This document shows, in pieces, positions 28,513 through 38,073 of a stretch of 64,000 nt of DNA; the stretch's first letter is position 1; every line of letters begins with the position of its first letter. The DNA lies in contig NZ_KB455575.1 in assembly GCF_000341735.1 (NCBI RefSeq), forward strand, positions 2,445,802-2,509,801. The letters run 5' to 3'. Source of the stretch: Methylotuvimicrobium buryatense 5G. GTDB lineage: Bacteria; Pseudomonadota; Gammaproteobacteria; Methylococcales; Methylomonadaceae. Under the pieces are notes generated by a model, which was given only the letters and a program-made list of their open reading frames with translations, was not told where the DNA came from and searched no databases. The translations under genes were made by a program, and so were the position numbers.

Positions 28513-28629
28513 TGAATTATTGTTGATCGAAATCGGTATAGCCCGAATGCAACCAAACGGAATCCGAAAATTTCGGGGCACCGAACTTCCCGTATTCCGC
28601 TTCGCTGCATACGGGCTACGCGGAACGCT

Positions 28630-29775
28630 TTAGCCTATTAAACGATCGGGTTTCGGCTTGTTCGGGTTCGTTTCTTGCGGATTTAATAGCTCTTCATACA
28701 CCCATGTCTTTACCGAAAAATCGAGATAATGCCGGGCGAACTCGTGCGCATGACTTGGAGTAAAACCATTTTTTCGCAAACCGGCATACCATGTCAGCAT
28801 GTCCGGTATAGATAACGGCGAATCATCCGCCGCAGCTTTAAATACAAACGCCGCACCCTCATCAATATCGACGTCCGTATAAGAAAAAATCACAGGCAAG
28901 CCCATTGCCAAATATTCACGGGTTTTTAGCGGCGATGCAAGGGTAAGATTTTTTCGATGACAGCCAAGAGGCGACACGCCTACATGCGAACTCACAAACA
29001 ACTCAATCAACTTATCACCGACTTGAAAACCGTTGAAATGGACATAATCAGTAACAGCCACCTCATCGACCAGCGCTTCCAACTTCGCTTTTTCAGGCCC
29101 ATCGCCGACGATCCGGAAAACGACAATCGGACCGGAATGCAGACTTGCCTGACGATCCGCTTCGTAGGCGGCAATACCTTTAATGACGCGATCGAAGCCA
29201 TGCCAAAAAAAAAGTTTAGCGACACCAATCAGCACCAACTCGTCGCCGGAATAAGCGGCATGATTTTTAACGCAAACCGCTTGTGTATCGAAACCGTTTC
29301 CCGCCAATACTGTTTTGTCTTTTAATCCCAGCATAAACCAAGGATGCTCGCGTCCATACTGAATAATCCGATGCGCAACCCAATGCGACCATGGCAGACT
29401 TAAAACCAACAAGATCATGCGCATCAAAGCGCCGCCGAGACACGTTCTTTGCCCCCAAATCTCGAAGAGTCCATTTGCAACGGGTGTCGGGATATCGATG
29501 ACAACTTTCGCGCCTTTTTTTCTTGCGGCCATGAGCGCCGTCACCAGAATAAGCGAGTAGTAACCGCAACCACGCAAAATGATCAAATCCGCATCCAGGC
29601 GCAGTAATTTTTCTCGAAGCTGCATGACACCGCGCCAACCGTCTTCGGTACCCCAAAAAATCTCGCACTGGTAACCTTTCCTCGTCAACGCCTGCATCGT
29701 GGATTCGATTTTAGTAACAACCCCAACATCCTTACGCCGATCGATAGCCGCGAGATAACAAATTTTGAGGCTCAT
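28630..29775 (-). CDS. Glycosyltransferase, GT4-like
   Basis: A 381-residue protein beginning MSLKICYLAAIDRRKDVGVV. The C-terminal half has LVLIGVAKLFFWHGFDRVIKG, FRIVGDGPEKAKLEALV and TREYLAMGLPVIFSYTD, the GT-B donor-domain pattern. The middle contains hydrophobic helices (ALMRMILLVLSLPW) suggesting membrane association. A 406-base non-coding gap separates it from the flippase upstream. Confidence 0.85.
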   Translation of the reverse strand: MSLKICYLAAIDRRKDVGVVTKIESTMQALTRKGYQCEIFWGTEDGWRGVMQLREKLLRLDADLIILRGCGYYSLILVTALMAARKKGAKVVIDIPTPVANGLFEIWGQRTCLGGALMRMILLVLSLPWSHWVAHRIIQYGREHPWFMLGLKDKTVLAGNGFDTQAVCVKNHAAYSGDELVLIGVAKLFFWHGFDRVIKGIAAYEADRQASLHSGPIVVFRIVGDGPEKAKLEALVDEVAVTDYVHFNGFQVGDKLIELFVSSHVGVSPLGCHRKNLTLASPLKTREYLAMGLPVIFSYTDVDIDEGAAFVFKAAADDSPLSIPDMLTWYAGLRKNGFTPSHAHEFARHYLDFSVKTWVYEELLNPQETNPNKPKPDRLIG

Positions 29776-30181
29776 TCCGCTTTTTCCTTTAACTGAAGTC
29801 TACTACACTCACTGCGCTGCCACACCGTCCGAAACGATCCAACTCGGGCGATGACACGGAGTAGCGGCACGCAGGACCACAATCGCTCTGTAACGTTTCG
29901 CTGCTGAAATCGAACGCACCCATTTCGGCATTCGCGAACACTCTTGCGCGCTTGATCAGAGAAAGCGTCCGCATGCGTAGCGGGTAACGTTGGCGCAAGT
30001 CATAAAGGCAGAATTGCCGAGTGGCGACGTGTATTTCCCAGAGCAAATGCACTGACGCCCGCTAGATTGGCTGATTCTACTCGACGCCTTACGCCTCCAA
30101 CACCCGCCGCAGCGACAATCCCGGCCAAAACAATGGCACATCGTAGTAAAACAATAGCAACAATGATCTGAACAAAATCGA
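29776..30181. other. Gap inside the polysaccharide operon, no clear gene
   Basis: A 61-codon hydrophobic frame (30000-30185, minus) starts at an ATG overlapping the flippase stop by four bases (ATGA), with IIVAIVLLRCAIVLAGIVAA as a possible membrane helix. The frame then breaks and no known domain continues. It may be the stump of a deleted membrane protein, such as a polymerase, but nothing proves this. No repeat family seen elsewhere in the window was recognised here. Confidence 0.4.
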
Positions 30182-31501
30182 TCATAATCCCCGAATACCG
30201 TTTCGGATATAAAGGATATCCGCAGGCTTGATTATTATCGAATCAAACCAACGATTGCCTGAAAAGCGGCCATAGATCATAAGACGTAGCATTAGGTTAA
30301 CCGTATAGGCCAGTGTCGTGGCAAGTGCTGCGCCAAATAAACCATAAGGCGGAATGAGTAATAGATTTCCAATGATATTAATGATTACGACAAAAATGGA
30401 TGTATACATATTCAATTCCGGCCTGCCGCGCGCTGCAATGTCATTGGCAAGAATACGCGACGCAGATGTCATTACAATACCGGGCAGCAATACCCAAAGC
30501 GGGATGAGCGCCTTAACATAATCCGCACCAAAAAAAGTTCTTATTAACCAATCAGCCAATATTGCGACACCAATAGCTCCGGTTAGCGTGGCAAGCAAGA
30601 CCCAACGAGTAATGAAAGGCGTCAGTTTGATTCGCCTATCTTCATTCGATGAAAGTTCTGTCAGTTTAGGTAACAATACCGTACTCACTGCCTGCGAGAT
30701 AAGCCAAAGCTTTTCCGCCAAAGCAACAGCGATTACATAAATGCCAACGGCGCCGGGTCCTAAAAAAAAATTAGCCAGGAAAACATCGGCTTTGTAATTT
30801 ACAAAAGCAAGGATATTACTCAAGTGCGCTTTCCAGCCATAACGAATGGTTTTACGGATAACGCTTCCCGGAAGGTCATCAGTGACTCTTTTTTCAACCA
30901 ATGGCCCGAGCCAAAAGGCCGTAAATATTAAAACGACAACTTGCGAAACAACTTGCGCGGCCATCAACAACGAAATGAAACGGTTGCCGCTAACAATCAA
31001 TCCTCCAACTAAAAAAAGCAGAACGGCTGGTTGAATAATTCCCAATAGGTTATAAGGACCAAAGCGTTGCAAGCCCTGAAACACGCTTAGCAAATAACTA
31101 TTCAGCAGTGCTATAGGAAAAACAGCCAATGCCAACCAGAGAATAAACGGATCGATGCCGGGAAAGAGCGCTTCATTTTTCCGGTAAATCATAAACGAAC
31201 CAACCACTAATCCAAGCAAACTCAACACAGCAAAGATACGCAAATTTGCGCTTATGCATTGACGAACGGTAAGCTGTTGAGATCCCAAATAATAGACGTT
31301 TGCCGAGGCCACTCCCAGATTGAGAAAACTTACTAAAAGCGATGGTAGCAACAGCGCAATCGCAAACGCGCCATTGCCTTCGGGCCCATAGACACGAGCA
31401 ATAAATACAACAGTCATAAGATTTAGCAAGGCGGCAATTATTTGTCGAAAAAAGGTCGCTCCGATGTTGAACGTTAGCTTTCTTAATCCTATGTCTTTCA
31501 T
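30182..31501 (-). CDS. Wzx-like polysaccharide flippase
   Basis: A 439-residue polytopic inner-membrane protein with about 12-14 hydrophobic helices. It begins IGATFFRQIIAALLNLMTVVF with VYGPEGNGAFAIALLLPSL, the pattern of the MOP-superfamily polysaccharide exporters. It would move undecaprenyl-linked oligosaccharide across the membrane. It overlaps the upstream glycosyltransferase by four bases, so the two are co-translated. No wzy-type polymerase was recognised nearby. Confidence 0.9.
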   Translation of the reverse strand: MKDIGLRKLTFNIGATFFRQIIAALLNLMTVVFIARVYGPEGNGAFAIALLLPSLLVSFLNLGVASANVYYLGSQQLTVRQCISANLRIFAVLSLLGLVVGSFMIYRKNEALFPGIDPFILWLALAVFPIALLNSYLLSVFQGLQRFGPYNLLGIIQPAVLLFLVGGLIVSGNRFISLLMAAQVVSQVVVLIFTAFWLGPLVEKRVTDDLPGSVIRKTIRYGWKAHLSNILAFVNYKADVFLANFFLGPGAVGIYVIAVALAEKLWLISQAVSTVLLPKLTELSSNEDRRIKLTPFITRWVLLATLTGAIGVAILADWLIRTFFGADYVKALIPLWVLLPGIVMTSASRILANDIAARGRPELNMYTSIFVVIINIIGNLLLIPPYGLFGAALATTLAYTVNLMLRLMIYGRFSGNRWFDSIIIKPADILYIRNGIRGL

Positions 31502-32694
31502 TGACTGGCTATTTTCGAATTACTAGATTTTGAAAGCGCGTCATGATAGACCTGACTCAGTCGCTCTATAACTGCTTGTTCGCTGTAACGCGACCGGCAT
31601 CCTTCGCGAATGATTCCAGGGCTAAAATCATGGAAAACCGACCGTAATCGCTGCATGGCTTCCGCCAATGCCGCGACGTTGTCATTAGCTACCAGCACAC
31701 CCTCTTTCGGTCGAATGATCGACTCCGGACCGCCGCAGCGAGTCGCGATAACAGGCTTGCCTAGTGCCAATGCTTCGATAACGACAACACCAAAGGTCTC
31801 TTGGCGACTAGACAACACAAACACATCCGAAGCCGCGATTGCGTCTGCGACTTGATCTCGCGTTAAGGCTCCTAAAAAACGCACGCGACGACCTATTCCA
31901 AGATGTTTGGCAAGCGCCTCGAGAGATTCGCGCTCAGGTCCGTCGCCACCAATATCCAAGGTCACAAGAGGAACACCACGGAAAGCGTTTGCGAAAGCCA
32001 TGATGAGGTTATCAATTTTCTTGTTTTCTTTTAGAATTGCGATACTTATGAAACGAAAACAATCTCCGGTTTTTTTTTGCACCGTAAGAGGTCGTTGAAG
32101 AAACCGTGCGTCGACAATATTCGGGATTTCTTGCCAGTCGCCGTTCTCCAAACTCAGTCTGTTTTCCAAAAGCGCGCAAAAAGTTTGACTCACAGCGATA
32201 CGCCGATAGGCATCACGGGCCACAACCGAGGATATCTTGAGCTGTTCAGGCGTTAACAAGTCACGCGCATACCAACTTGCATGCTCAGTCACGATATAGG
32301 GAATGCCATAATTTCGTTTGATTTCAAAAGCCAGAATGCCCGCATTGAGCATAGAATGTACATGAATGACGTCTGGAGTACCGTATTGTTCAATATAACG
32401 ATCAAACAGTGCTCTTCCTTGACGCAGCCACAGCCAACGCTTGCCGCCGGGAATTAAAGGCAACCACGCCAGGCCATAAGCGCGTAGCGTTGGCAAACCC
32501 AGGTCGATCTCCTGCTCGATTCCGTATTTGCCGGTAAAGATTTTCTTCCATTTTTTTAATGGATCAAGCTTCGGGTAAATTACACCCGCTTTAAATCCGT
32601 GATTGACAAGCGCAAGGGCCTGCTCGCGGAAAAACACGCCGTTGATATCGTTGTGATGAGCAGGGTACCACGATGGGATGATGAGGATGTGCAT
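31498..32694 (-). CDS. GT4-family glycosyltransferase
   Basis: A 398-residue GT-B enzyme starting MHILIIPSWYPAHHNDINGV. Donor-domain motifs: ISIAILKENKKIDNLIMAFA, DIGGDGPERESLEALAKHLG and SSRQETFGVVVIEALALGKP with the E-x7-E pattern. The ATG at 32694 overlaps the preceding gene's stop by one base (TGATG); a TTG one codon upstream is a less likely start. Confidence 0.93.
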   Translation of the reverse strand: MHILIIPSWYPAHHNDINGVFFREQALALVNHGFKAGVIYPKLDPLKKWKKIFTGKYGIEQEIDLGLPTLRAYGLAWLPLIPGGKRWLWLRQGRALFDRYIEQYGTPDVIHVHSMLNAGILAFEIKRNYGIPYIVTEHASWYARDLLTPEQLKISSVVARDAYRRIAVSQTFCALLENRLSLENGDWQEIPNIVDARFLQRPLTVQKKTGDCFRFISIAILKENKKIDNLIMAFANAFRGVPLVTLDIGGDGPERESLEALAKHLGIGRRVRFLGALTRDQVADAIAASDVFVLSSRQETFGVVVIEALALGKPVIATRCGGPESIIRPKEGVLVANDNVAALAEAMQRLRSVFHDFSPGIIREGCRSRYSEQAVIERLSQVYHDALSKSSNSKIASQ

Positions 32695-33776
32695 CAAAGT
32701 CCGATTTTCATAATACTCTGAAATAAATCCCTCACGATACTCCTGGGCGTCAGGTTCTTTGGTTTGGATAGGGCTAAATAGCCAGTCATCGAATCAGAAT
32801 GCGGAACATGTTTTAGTACCCATTCCTGATGCGCCTTAATTATCCGAGCTCTATTCGAAGCGACTCCGATAAAACTACGATCAATCCTGTCAATATCTGA
32901 TGAATTCCGAATGGCGCTTCTATAGGTACAAAGGTGGCTATAATATCTTGCTGGCATCTTCATTGCACTTATATCGAATCGCCTTCCTCCAAGCTTTATA
33001 TGACGAGATATAGTAATTGGTTTAACATCTTCATGCTCGAAATAATAATCAGAGCGGTAGCCGCGTATCGATTTTGGTGGATCGCTGGGGAGTTCGTAAA
33101 ATTTTTTTAAAACGGACAAGAATATGACATCGTTTATTGCTTTTGATGCTTCAAAAGCATCTACAATATGTTTAGGGCTAAACACTTCACCATTGCACCA
33201 TAAATCTCTTGGTAATTTCACGATATCCAAAAGTTCTATACAATTTTCCTTGAGTTCGATGTCTAAATTCTTCAGCAAATTAATGCTATGAAAAACAGAC
33301 CACGTTCTGGTTGCCCAAGCTCGGACATCTAATTCTCCGTTTTTTTCCGCTGTCCAATACTGAAGCATTCTTGATTGCGTGAAGTCAAGAAGGTAACACA
33401 CACTCAGTCCGATCTTTTCTTCTTTTGTCAACTCATCAAAAGAAGGCGGCCTATCATTACCAAAAATAATATCAATGTTGCTGGCATATATTATAAATTG
33501 GATTTCATTTTTCATTGAAATAGGCAATATCACCGGACCGTGCAAAAAAACACCATCGTTAATACCTTTAACACTCAAATTAGATTGTTTACCTCCAAGA
33601 TTGGAGTCCTCTGTAATGACAATCAGATCAAGATCGGATAATCCCGGAGCGCCAATGCTGCCCATAGTGGCGACAGTCCTGACACTATCATTATTTTGAA
33701 CCCGCGCCAGATAAATCTCTAACGCCATAGCGTATGAGTTTTTACTTATTCTAGTCGGCCAGTTTACGAGTTTCAT
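32694..33776 (-). CDS. Unknown protein with nucleotidyltransferase-like motif (NT2)
   Basis: A 360-residue protein of no family I can name. Near the N terminus is TMGSIGAPGLSDLDLIVI, which fits the pol-beta-type nucleotidyltransferase signature h-G-S-x(n)-S-D-x-D-hhh with the metal-binding Asp pair. The rest is helical with scattered aromatics and no membrane segment. Its start lies 26 bases inside the end of another protein with a similar motif (33751-34641), and its end abuts a GT4 gene. The AT-rich composition differs from core genes, suggesting transfer. A role in modifying a glycan or lipid carrier is speculation. Confidence 0.6.
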   Translation of the reverse strand: MKLVNWPTRISKNSYAMALEIYLARVQNNDSVRTVATMGSIGAPGLSDLDLIVITEDSNLGGKQSNLSVKGINDGVFLHGPVILPISMKNEIQFIIYASNIDIIFGNDRPPSFDELTKEEKIGLSVCYLLDFTQSRMLQYWTAEKNGELDVRAWATRTWSVFHSINLLKNLDIELKENCIELLDIVKLPRDLWCNGEVFSPKHIVDAFEASKAINDVIFLSVLKKFYELPSDPPKSIRGYRSDYYFEHEDVKPITISRHIKLGGRRFDISAMKMPARYYSHLCTYRSAIRNSSDIDRIDRSFIGVASNRARIIKAHQEWVLKHVPHSDSMTGYLALSKPKNLTPRSIVRDLFQSIMKIGL

Positions 33777-34641
33777 CAAGAACTACCTGAAAATTAGATA
33801 AGAATTTTTTCATATGAATTAAAAAATCATTAATACATATATCTGATATTTTTTTATTTTTATAAAGATTTATTAAGATCAAGTCGACTTTGTTTTGTGG
33901 TATTTTTTCGTATATGGTGTGGTTTCGTAAAAGCTTTATCCAGTTAGGGGAAACTGGCCAGGTATTTCGAAGGTATGTTGCAATCGATAGGGTCGAATTA
34001 AATATCTCATGAAAATCTTCACTAAAACGGTGTATGGCTTGCTTCTTATTCAACAACACCCCTTTTGATTGATAATAGTAAACCGGCACCATTAAAAAGT
34101 TGCTCAACAGTTGCTTAATGGAATACATTCCAATGCCGTATCGAAAAAATAACTCCGGATTTCTGAGTCGATCAAGAGTGAGTTCTAAATGTTTTCGGCT
34201 GACAATTTTTGTATCATCTACTGAATTCGAAATAGTAAATTCCATTTCTTTGCTCGTTAGTGACCAGCAGTTATCATATGCGCAAAGTGGCAAGATTGAT
34301 TCATTATAATTTGAGATATCATATTTATTTATAAAAAATGCACCATGATGTTGCAATGGGTCAACTTTTATAATTAGCTCATTAACCATTTTATTTATGG
34401 CTACTAATTGATTTGATACTGTACTTTCTTTAATGCAAAAAACATCTCCAAGAACAATGGTTATTTCAAGGTCGCTATACTCTGTGAACGAAAAATCGCC
34501 AAAGCTTCCATGTATTATTAATGTTTCATATATTGTTAAGCTCGATAAATAACTGTCCAATTCTTTTAAAGAATCTAAAAAAAATATGCTTTTTGATTGC
34601 GGTAGATTCTTAATGTCTGGGATTTTTAATGTTTTTTTCAT
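33751..34641 (-). CDS. Unknown protein with nucleotidyltransferase-like motif (NT1)
   Basis: A 296-residue, Lys/Asn/Ile-rich protein from strongly AT-rich DNA. Residues around 40-65 read LIIHGSFGDFSFTEYSDLEI, resembling the nucleotidyltransferase pattern G-S-x(n)-S-D-x-[DE], and a later KVDPLQHH could supply a third acidic residue. No other domain is recognised. First gene of the minus-strand run NT1-NT2-GT4-flippase. Its overlap with NT2 suggests that the two products act together. Confidence 0.6.
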   Translation of the reverse strand: MKKTLKIPDIKNLPQSKSIFFLDSLKELDSYLSSLTIYETLIIHGSFGDFSFTEYSDLEITIVLGDVFCIKESTVSNQLVAINKMVNELIIKVDPLQHHGAFFINKYDISNYNESILPLCAYDNCWSLTSKEMEFTISNSVDDTKIVSRKHLELTLDRLRNPELFFRYGIGMYSIKQLLSNFLMVPVYYYQSKGVLLNKKQAIHRFSEDFHEIFNSTLSIATYLRNTWPVSPNWIKLLRNHTIYEKIPQNKVDLILINLYKNKKISDICINDFLIHMKKFLSNFQVVLDETRKLAD

Positions 34642-34893
34642 TCAATTCCATTTACTTTTCTAGTTTGGAACAAGCTTAAACCAATCACCTTCGAATAGCC
34701 TCGTATTTTGATTCACCAAATGGCGTTGGCGCATAAATATTGAATTTAAACCATTGGTTTAGAGGTATTTATAGGTGAATCTTTGAATGCCGCTGATCAT
34801 TCTAGCTAAAAACCAGAGAAGCAACGCCAGGAAAATCCTGCAACTAATTGTTTTAGAAATGCTATATTTATGCAACAACGCCTCACTAAACCC
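34642..34893. promoter_or_regulatory. AT-rich spacer, likely promoter of the NT1-NT2-GT4-flippase run
   Basis: About 250 bases without repeats or genes, between the WbpD-like gene's 3' end and the NT1 start. TTGATTC and TATTTATAGG-type stretches are present, but no -10/-35 pair can be fixed. Confidence 0.35.
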
Positions 34894-35475
34894 TCATGTT
34901 TCTACCACCACAACCCAATCCGCCGTCAATCGATAGCATTGACCGCTGTGCGGACAAACCGCCGTTGCTTCACCGTGCAAGGGCAAATCGAGCCTTTCGC
35001 CATATTCGCTGATCCAGCCGATCTGCCGGGCCGGTACGCCGACCATCAAGGCATAGGGTTTTACGTCCCGGTTGATCACTGCACCGGCACCGATAAAGGC
35101 AAACTCGCCGATGGTCACGCCGCAGACGATAGTGCAATTAGCGCCTAAGGTGGCGCCGCGTTTAACGAGCGTCGGACGGTATTCGTTTTTGCGCGGCACA
35201 GCAGAGCGAGGATTGTAAACATTAGTAAACACCATGCTTGGGCCGCAGAAGACCTCGTCTTCCAAGGTCACCGCATCGTAAACGCTGACGTTGTTTTGAA
35301 TTTTGACATAATCGCCGATAACCGCTTGATTGCCGATATAAACATTTTGCCCCAACGAACAGTGTTTTCCGATTCGGGCACCGGCGCAAACATGCACCCA
35401 ATGCCAAATGCGGGTTTGTTCGCCGATTTGCGCGCCTTCATCGATAATGGCGCTGAAATGTGCGGTATAGCTCAT
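34894..35475 (-). CDS. WbpD/WlbB-like N-acetyltransferase
   Basis: A 193-residue left-handed beta-helix acyltransferase with hexapeptide repeats ([35 protein letters not shown]). It strongly resembles WbpD/WlbB, which acetylate the 3-amino group of UDP-GlcNAc3NA to give UDP-GlcNAc(3NAc)A. It retains [20 protein letters not shown] and [20 protein letters not shown], typical of that group. It overlaps the WbpB-like dehydrogenase by four bases. Confidence 0.9.
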   Translation of the reverse strand: MSYTAHFSAIIDEGAQIGEQTRIWHWVHVCAGARIGKHCSLGQNVYIGNQAVIGDYVKIQNNVSVYDAVTLEDEVFCGPSMVFTNVYNPRSAVPRKNEYRPTLVKRGATLGANCTIVCGVTIGEFAFIGAGAVINRDVKPYALMVGVPARQIGWISEYGERLDLPLHGEATAVCPHSGQCYRLTADWVVVVET

Positions 35476-36434
35476 TTGCTTTGTTTGCTCTCTATCCGAT
35501 TACAGAAAGGATGATAGTCGCTTTGCAAGCCGGCCGGTTTTTCATTACGAATCCGATAGACCATTTCCACCGCAGTACGCGCCGCATCCAAACCATAGCC
35601 TTGACCAGCCAAAATTGCCTGATAGCTCAACGTGTGCAGGTCGGTAAAACCGTCGGAAAATTCAACAGCTCGGTCGTTGACGGTAATCGACCGGTAGGTT
35701 CGTTGTCGCGTGTCTTGTTGCGCCGGGGGGAGATCTTGCGCGTTAACAGACAGAAACCAGCGTACTCGTGCGTTTTTCATTTCCAAATAGCCGGCGGCAC
35801 GCTCGTGTTGATTAATGTGTACCGTGCTATTGATGCAATCGCCGAATACCCAAGCCAGCATATCGAAAAAATGGACGCCGATATTGGTAGCGATGCCGCC
35901 CGATTTTTCGACTTGTCCTTTCCAGCTCCGATGATACCAGTTGCCGCGCGAGGTAATGTAGGTAATTTCGACGTCGTGTATCCGGTCGTCCGCTTGCTGA
36001 ATGTGTTCTTTGAGTTGAATGATCGCCGGGTGAAGACGCAATTGTAATATGTTGAATACTTTTTTCCCGGTTTCTTGCTCCATTTCTTGAAGTCCGTCGA
36101 TGTTCCAGGGATTGAGCACCAAGGGTTTTTCGCAAATGGCGTGCGCTTGGCTGCGGAGGGCAAAGCGAGTATGAGCGTCATGCAGATAATTGGGCGAACA
36201 AATGCTGATGTAATCGACTGGACGCCCCTGCCGGCGCAATTTGTCGATATGACGGTCGAAACGTTCAAATTCAGTAAAAAAGTCGGCTTCCGGAAAATAA
36301 CTGTCGATGATGCCGACACTGTCGCTCGGGTCGAGCGCGGCGACTAGCCGGTTACCGGTGTCATGAATGGCTTTCATGTGGCGCGGTGCAACAAAGCCGG
36401 CCGCGCCGATCAGGGCGAAAGTGTTTGGGTTCAT
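35472..36434 (-). CDS. WbpB/WlbA-like sugar-nucleotide 3-dehydrogenase
   Basis: A 320-residue Gfo/Idh/MocA oxidoreductase that would oxidise UDP-GlcNAc-uronic acid at C3 using NAD. It starts [20 protein letters not shown] (Rossmann fold), with [11 protein letters not shown] (catalytic EKP) and [16 protein letters not shown], blocks characteristic of WlbA. The ATG at 36434 is used; a TTG six codons upstream is possible. The aminotransferase (WbpE), dehydrogenase (WbpA) and epimerase (WbpI) of this pathway are not in the window. Confidence 0.9.
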   Translation of the reverse strand: MNPNTFALIGAAGFVAPRHMKAIHDTGNRLVAALDPSDSVGIIDSYFPEADFFTEFERFDRHIDKLRRQGRPVDYISICSPNYLHDAHTRFALRSQAHAICEKPLVLNPWNIDGLQEMEQETGKKVFNILQLRLHPAIIQLKEHIQQADDRIHDVEITYITSRGNWYHRSWKGQVEKSGGIATNIGVHFFDMLAWVFGDCINSTVHINQHERAAGYLEMKNARVRWFLSVNAQDLPPAQQDTRQRTYRSITVNDRAVEFSDGFTDLHTLSYQAILAGQGYGLDAARTAVEMVYRIRNEKPAGLQSDYHPFCNRIESKQSK

Positions 36435-36448
36435 AGATACTGTCGAGT

Positions 36449-36637
36449 TCAAAATATACGAAACATCCAGATCAAGACCTGGATCTCGTCTTTGCGTAAG
36501 TTTACGGCTTTATCGGGCAGGTGCAGCAAGTCGCGGCTAATGTCTTCGATGCCGTAAAGCATAGACCGTTTCAGCGAACGGCAGAATTTTTTGCTGACGT
36601 TTTCGACTTTGATTAATACGTCGTCTGAATTTGACAT
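36449..36637 (-). pseudogene. Third copy of the wzt 5' end
   Basis: Encodes SDDVLIKVENVSKKFCRSLK and continues to LRKDE, matching the start of the ABC ATPase fragment at 38396-38746, then loses similarity before the Walker A. It lies directly upstream of the WbpB-like gene and may supply its leader. Confidence 0.85.
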
Positions 36638-36765
36638 TACAACGCAGCTTTAAGAAATAAAAAGGTTGGTGCTTCGGAAACGACTTTTGCTTACTTGCAT
36701 GTTTTGTTTATCTTGACCTCGGATTAGGTCAAAGATCGAAAATGGAGGTCGCATAGTGTAAAGCA

Positions 36766-37050
36766 TCATGCCGCAGCCGTTGTGGTTGGAGGATAATGCT
36801 CGATCGTATTCCGATAAAGGTCGATAACTGGAAAACACAGATCATAATCTCCCCAAATTAATTCACCGTATTCCACTCTAAAATCTGCAAAATGGCTCGG
36901 TTCCAAATAGGCGCGAATGTCGGGGTGATGCGAGCGGGCAAGAAATGATTTGAAGTCGATTTCTTGACTGGTGTTATCGTCAAAAATGAGCCGAATACGA
37001 TATTCTCCGGTTTGCGTTGCGGAGATTATATTAATGGGGGTGTCTTTCAT
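36766..37050 (-). CDS. DUF2442-family protein
   Basis: A 94-residue protein of the DUF2442 (NE0471-like) family, recognised by YRIRLIFDDNTSQEIDFKSF and ADFRVEYGELIWGDYDLCF. This family is often encoded beside DUF4160, as here, and the pair has been proposed to be a toxin-antitoxin-like module. Its start overlaps the DUF4160 stop by four bases (ATGA). The partner gene carries a stop codon, so this one may be orphaned. Confidence 0.85.
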   Translation of the reverse strand: MKDTPINIISATQTGEYRIRLIFDDNTSQEIDFKSFLARSHHPDIRAYLEPSHFADFRVEYGELIWGDYDLCFPVIDLYRNTIEHYPPTTTAAA

Positions 37051-37352
37051 TTGAGTCTCCGAGTGATACGTTCAGAGGTAATAGACTTATACAGTACAAA
37101 GAAGTCTATCCATTTTTGGACTATTTCTTCTGCTTTGACGGTAACAAGCTCCTGAAAAAATCGCATTTCATTAGGTTCAAGTGGTGGGCGTCCAGTAACA
37201 GCGGTATAGCTGATTTCGTGAACAACGCCATTGATCAATACGATTTCCGCTCTTGATTCGCTTCACTGACATTTGCCGTGAACATGGATAGGTTCATGCT
37301 CGTTTGCATAAAACATCACGATTAATCCGAAATACTCGTATAGTTTTGGCAT
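37047..37352 (-). pseudogene. DUF4160 gene with an in-frame stop
   Basis: Starting at the ATG at 37352 it reads MPKLYEYFGLIVMFYANEHE and PIHVHGKCQ, then a TGA at 37263-37265, then continues in frame as SESRAEIVLINGVVHEISYT to the stop at 37047. Family members usually have Gly at about this position, so a single G-to-T change (GGA to TGA) would explain it. The histidine-rich N-terminal motif is retained. Confidence 0.85.
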
Positions 37353-37372
37353 GGTTTAGATGAAATGTTTAT

Positions 37373-37650
37373 TTTAGCCATATTGCTCATTCCGGTAATG
37401 GCGCCGCTGACGTAGACATTCTCTCGACCGGTCAGTATCAGGTGAAATCCGGCACCGACTTCGATCAATGCGCCGACTTTGCCTTTTATCGTGATTTTGC
37501 CTATGTCGAGCATAGAGATGCCGGAGTATATCGAGATTGCCGGTCGCGGCTGATATCTTCGATGCCATAGAGCATAGACCGCTTCAACGAGCGGCAGAAT
37601 TTTTTGCTGACGTTTTCGACTTGGATTAGTAAGTCGTCGGAGTTTGACAT
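37373..37650 (-). pseudogene. Second, internally deleted copy of wzt 5' region
   Basis: Starts MSNSDDLLIQVENVSKKFC like the other two copies, then jumps over the Walker A region to KITIKGKVGALIEVGAGFH and ENVYVSGAITGMSN, with frame changes. It lies between the VapBC-like module and the DUF4160/DUF2442 pair. Confidence 0.85.
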
Positions 37651-37662
37651 AGGACTATCGTG

Positions 37663-38073
37663 TTATTGGCTCGGCGTTTGAAATAGATTGACGGCGAGAT
37701 GTTTAGCCGCTTCATTTAGGCGACTGTCATTGGTCCAAAATTCCGTACAGTGATTTTCGATAGCTGTCGCCAAGTGAAGCGCGTCGGGTGTTTTTATTTT
37801 ATGTTTGATTCTCAGGTTTAACGCTCTGGTAAATATGTTGTCATCAATGGTTAGCCATTGCTGGTCGGCTAAAAAGATTTCGTAATCTTCAACGAGTGCT
37901 TGATTGCCGTCAATCGAAGGTTTTACCAGGGATTCGAGACGAACCAAAGGGGATACGCATAAAATGGCATCGAGGTTATTTGCAAGATGCTGTCGAATAA
38001 GCGCGCTGAATGGTTGAACTTCTTCCAGCAAGTAAATGACACAACACGTGTCAAGATAAACCAGTCGAGTCAT
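37663..38073 (-). CDS. PIN-domain toxin (VapC-like)
   Basis: A 136-residue PIN-domain ribonuclease. Acidic residues are D8 in LVYLDTCCVIYLLE, Glu in VRLESLVKPS, Asp in KTPDALHLATAI and Asp near TEFWTNDSRL, forming the usual Mg-binding site. VapC toxins cleave tRNA or rRNA. The gene appears intact and starts one base before the end of its antitoxin gene (TGATG). Confidence 0.9.
   Translation of the reverse strand: MTRLVYLDTCCVIYLLEEVQPFSALIRQHLANNLDAILCVSPLVRLESLVKPSIDGNQALVEDYEIFLADQQWLTIDDNIFTRALNLRIKHKIKTPDALHLATAIENHCTEFWTNDSRLNEAAKHLAVNLFQTPSQ

Noticed and set aside
28585-28620. Extended N terminus of the GT4 protein ending at 27355
   Set aside because: The added codons translate a REP-like repeat; ATG starts at 28512 or 28494 fit the family better.
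37263-37265. In-frame TGA in the DUF4160 gene as selenocysteine or tryptophan codon
   Set aside because: No SECIS-like hairpin was recognised and normal genes here end in TGA, so recoding is unlikely; a nonsense change is simpler. The BrnT-like gene has TAG instead.
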